A DNA stretch of 14,810 nt from the NCBI GenBank assembly GCA_043101835.1, contig JBICHM010000363.1, forward strand, positions 1 through 14,810, read 5' to 3'. Below are positions 14,201 through 14,810 of this stretch, piece by piece. The stretch is from JBICHM01 sp043101835 (GTDB lineage: Bacteria; Planctomycetota; Phycisphaerae; Phycisphaerales; UBA1924). The translations under genes and the position numbers were made by a program. A model generated the notes under the pieces. The model was not told where the DNA came from. It did no database searches and worked only from the letters and a program-made list of their open reading frames with translations. Within the stretch, counting starts at the first letter, position 1, and every line of letters begins with the position of its first letter.

Positions 14201-14810
14201 TCGAGATTCAGCCAGACGCGCGCCAGGAGGCCCGCGGCGACCTCGTAGTTCCCGCGGTCGGCGCTGGCGAGTCCGACCTCGATAAGACTCAGGAGATCAT
14301 CGGGATCGCGCAGCAGCGCCTCGCGAAAAGCCGCGACGGCCGCGAGCCGATCGCCGCGCGCGCGGTGCGCCTCGCCGAGTTCGCGATAGGGGGGCGCGGC
14401 CCCCGGATCGGCGTTGATCGCGGCGCGAAGATCTTCGATGGCGCCGGGTGCGTCGCCCGCGAGCCGGCGCGAGCGTCCCGCGGTGTAGAAGCGCAGGGCC
14501 CGACCGCGCTGCTGCTCGCTGATTTCCTGCGCCGGCGGCGCCTGGCTGGCGAGTTCCTTCGCCGCGCGCTCGGCCTGTGCGCCGATCACCGCGTCGAGCG
14601 GGAGGGTCGCCAGCGCATCGTCAGCGCTGACGGGCGTCAGCAGCGCCGCATCGACGCCCGGCGGCGGGGGCGCGGATCGCACCCGAAGCGAGGGCGACCT
14701 CGTCTCGCGCGCCGCCATCTCGGGCAGCGTCCGCTCGGTCGTGCCGGCGCACGCGGCGAGCAGCAGGCAGGCGCCCGCGACGGCGCCGGCCGCCGCGCGC
14801 CGCCGCGTCG
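11233..14810 (-). CDS. Large tetratricopeptide-repeat lipoprotein, 5' end beyond the right edge
   Basis: The frame is open to the window edge and shows about 1,191 residues. The ATG at 14718 is not the start: upstream in frame lie an Arg run, an Ala/Gly/Leu-rich segment and the lipobox LAAC, whose Cys codon is at 14751-14749, so the protein is an exported lipoprotein starting just off the window. After a low-complexity linker with a PPPP run come TPR units: PYRELGEAHRARGDRLAAVAAF near the start, a long degenerate alpha-solenoid through the middle, and canonical repeats near the end (NNNVGYAMADRGENLDEA, VVDSLGWVRYRLG, VHDHLGDAYWQVGREDDA). The tail is Ala/Pro/Glu-rich. The last repeats resemble those of outer-membrane TPR lipoproteins such as Pseudomonas LbcA, an adaptor for a periplasmic protease; that similarity is generic. 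The partner is unknown. yebC follows after 13 bp. Confidence 0.88.
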   Translation of the reverse strand, partial: TRRRAAAGAVAGACLLLAACAGTTERTLPEMAARETRSPSLRVRSAPPPPGVDAALLTPVSADDALATLPLDAVIGAQAERAAKELASQAPPAQEISEQQRGRALRFYTAGRSRRLAGDAPGAIEDLRAAINADPGAAPPYRELGEAHRARGDRLAAVAAFREALLRDPDDLLSLIEVGLASADRGNYEVAAGLLARVWLNLDDATDAALPYITARDLGGALLELGYVRAGADALRRAADLPEEFTQPTSLGAGLTDVYRNQHDIWVQIGDAEARLGEFEGALGAYERAGEFPTFNPGALLPRRVYAAMRLGRPAAAASAVIGALAELAGRADTRHFRLIAYLREHSDVGPALAREIDALAASLDDEQRRLVAPKLLRARSAAMETDEAVALLRDRLALRPRDNDAIEAIYERLQDTGDARLLTETLMLIGAAPMQESRYSEALLAVQPHPAALLEALPGVSSPAPPWARDLLGARLHLEAGEGEESERIARTLVQGERSGPAAATLLAETLIRVGRSADASGALAMLEEDSDLESVEARARILRALGRYAAALAPLEPLVDTNADTLPRPGDLLLAGQLAQLVERYEEAEHFYRLSIELDPALEEAHAGLIGLYAPGGPLADRVQFTEAMRTLREIAPSSRTIRWLRAQDLVAGAQYAEAERELLSLAEEEATDAIATLLTTLWLRTGSAERAEAWLREKRERQPGNPVFVEQLGRVLAASGRPQEGADLLRDWLADRPSDVGVSRQLESILRDALGQAEEADRIALDRLLRAPVSLARSVELAAVLLNRGDVESAARTLQEGLGLGDPVNDAQRDALVQLAGVIGQAALEGAGDTDARTVDPEVASQLLERVAQIVEPLPGPLHASRIGLLITLGGEGDRIVEALRRAQREQSEISEQLVIWSARRLADAERAADALRVIEVGVDAAAEPSADLVASWLQQAYNARNPVSSERAIRAAHATGVVRQFAQGENNRPLSIDEAAAELSYTFALAMAATDDDPAAQRMYDLALEFNPRHAMTNNNVGYAMADRGENLDEAHRMLMVAYEERPADGAVVDSLGWVRYRLGLLADEVNDEGVVTLEGAVTLLRRATELTDSRNDPVVHDHLGDAYWQVGREDDAQRQWAVAAALIESLDPRERAFRSEIDALESTIEAKLAAAQAGEAPPVAPIIGARNEEQAEATTAPPAGDG

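Noticed and set aside
11233..14718. TPR gene starting at the ATG at 14718
   Set aside because: The frame continues upstream to the window edge and encodes a signal peptide with lipobox LAAC, so the true start is off the window.
1..14810. CRISPR array, insertion sequence, prophage, tRNA/rRNA or defence system
   Set aside because: I found no repeated spacer pattern, transposase, integrase, terminal inverted repeats or RNA gene. The lone HNH protein belongs to a common stand-alone family beside purH and has no partner genes suggesting defence.

Overview
The window is very GC-rich (about 70% by eye), with short intergenic gaps and mostly single-copy housekeeping genes on both strands. The set of genes (a lipid A pathway, an SKVLVLNK-type HNH protein, a PTPS-family enzyme with a degenerate extra domain, secreted beta-propeller and TPR lipoproteins) looks most like a member of the Planctomycetota, probably class Phycisphaerae. 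That is recognition of the protein types and was not tested by phylogeny. I see no mobile element, phage gene, CRISPR array, rRNA or tRNA, and no defence or biosynthetic cluster. No gap without a gene exceeds 300 bases.

Layout. The left edge (1-1335, plus) holds two tandem LpxA-like acyltransferase genes, the first cut by the window edge. They converge on ribE (minus, 1332-1946), with which the second shares a CTAG stop. A 240-bp divergent region carries a good sigma70-type promoter, a 12-bp palindrome and a strong GC hairpin. It leads into a lipid-anchored PQQ-type beta-propeller gene (2187-3332) followed closely by purH (3365-4972), then a small HNH endonuclease gene (5057-5746). These converge on a tightly packed minus-strand operon read from 9713 down to 5770: a two-domain 6-pyruvoyl/6-carboxy-tetrahydropterin synthase, maf, a small three-helix membrane protein, lpxK and nadC. 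The last four genes are joined by GTGA, 20-bp and TGATG overlaps. A divergent 137-bp region with a 16-bp perfect palindrome separates this operon from an exported glutathione-peroxidase-like gene (9851-10477). The right part is a minus-strand pair: a large TPR lipoprotein whose start lies beyond the right edge (11233-14810), followed 13 bp later by yebC (10482-11219).

How the genes relate. lpxA and lpxK are the first and a late step of lipid A synthesis. The propeller and TPR lipoproteins would sit in the same envelope. ribE, purH, nadC and the pterin enzyme are cofactor and nucleotide genes; maf is a nucleotide house-cleaning enzyme; the peroxidase handles peroxide outside the cytoplasm. The most interesting signals are regulatory and architectural rather than a new system: a possible leaderless-mRNA signature at three genes lacking a Shine-Dalgarno site, the palindrome between the pterin operon and the peroxidase gene, the duplicated lpxA, and the degenerate second domain of the pterin enzyme.
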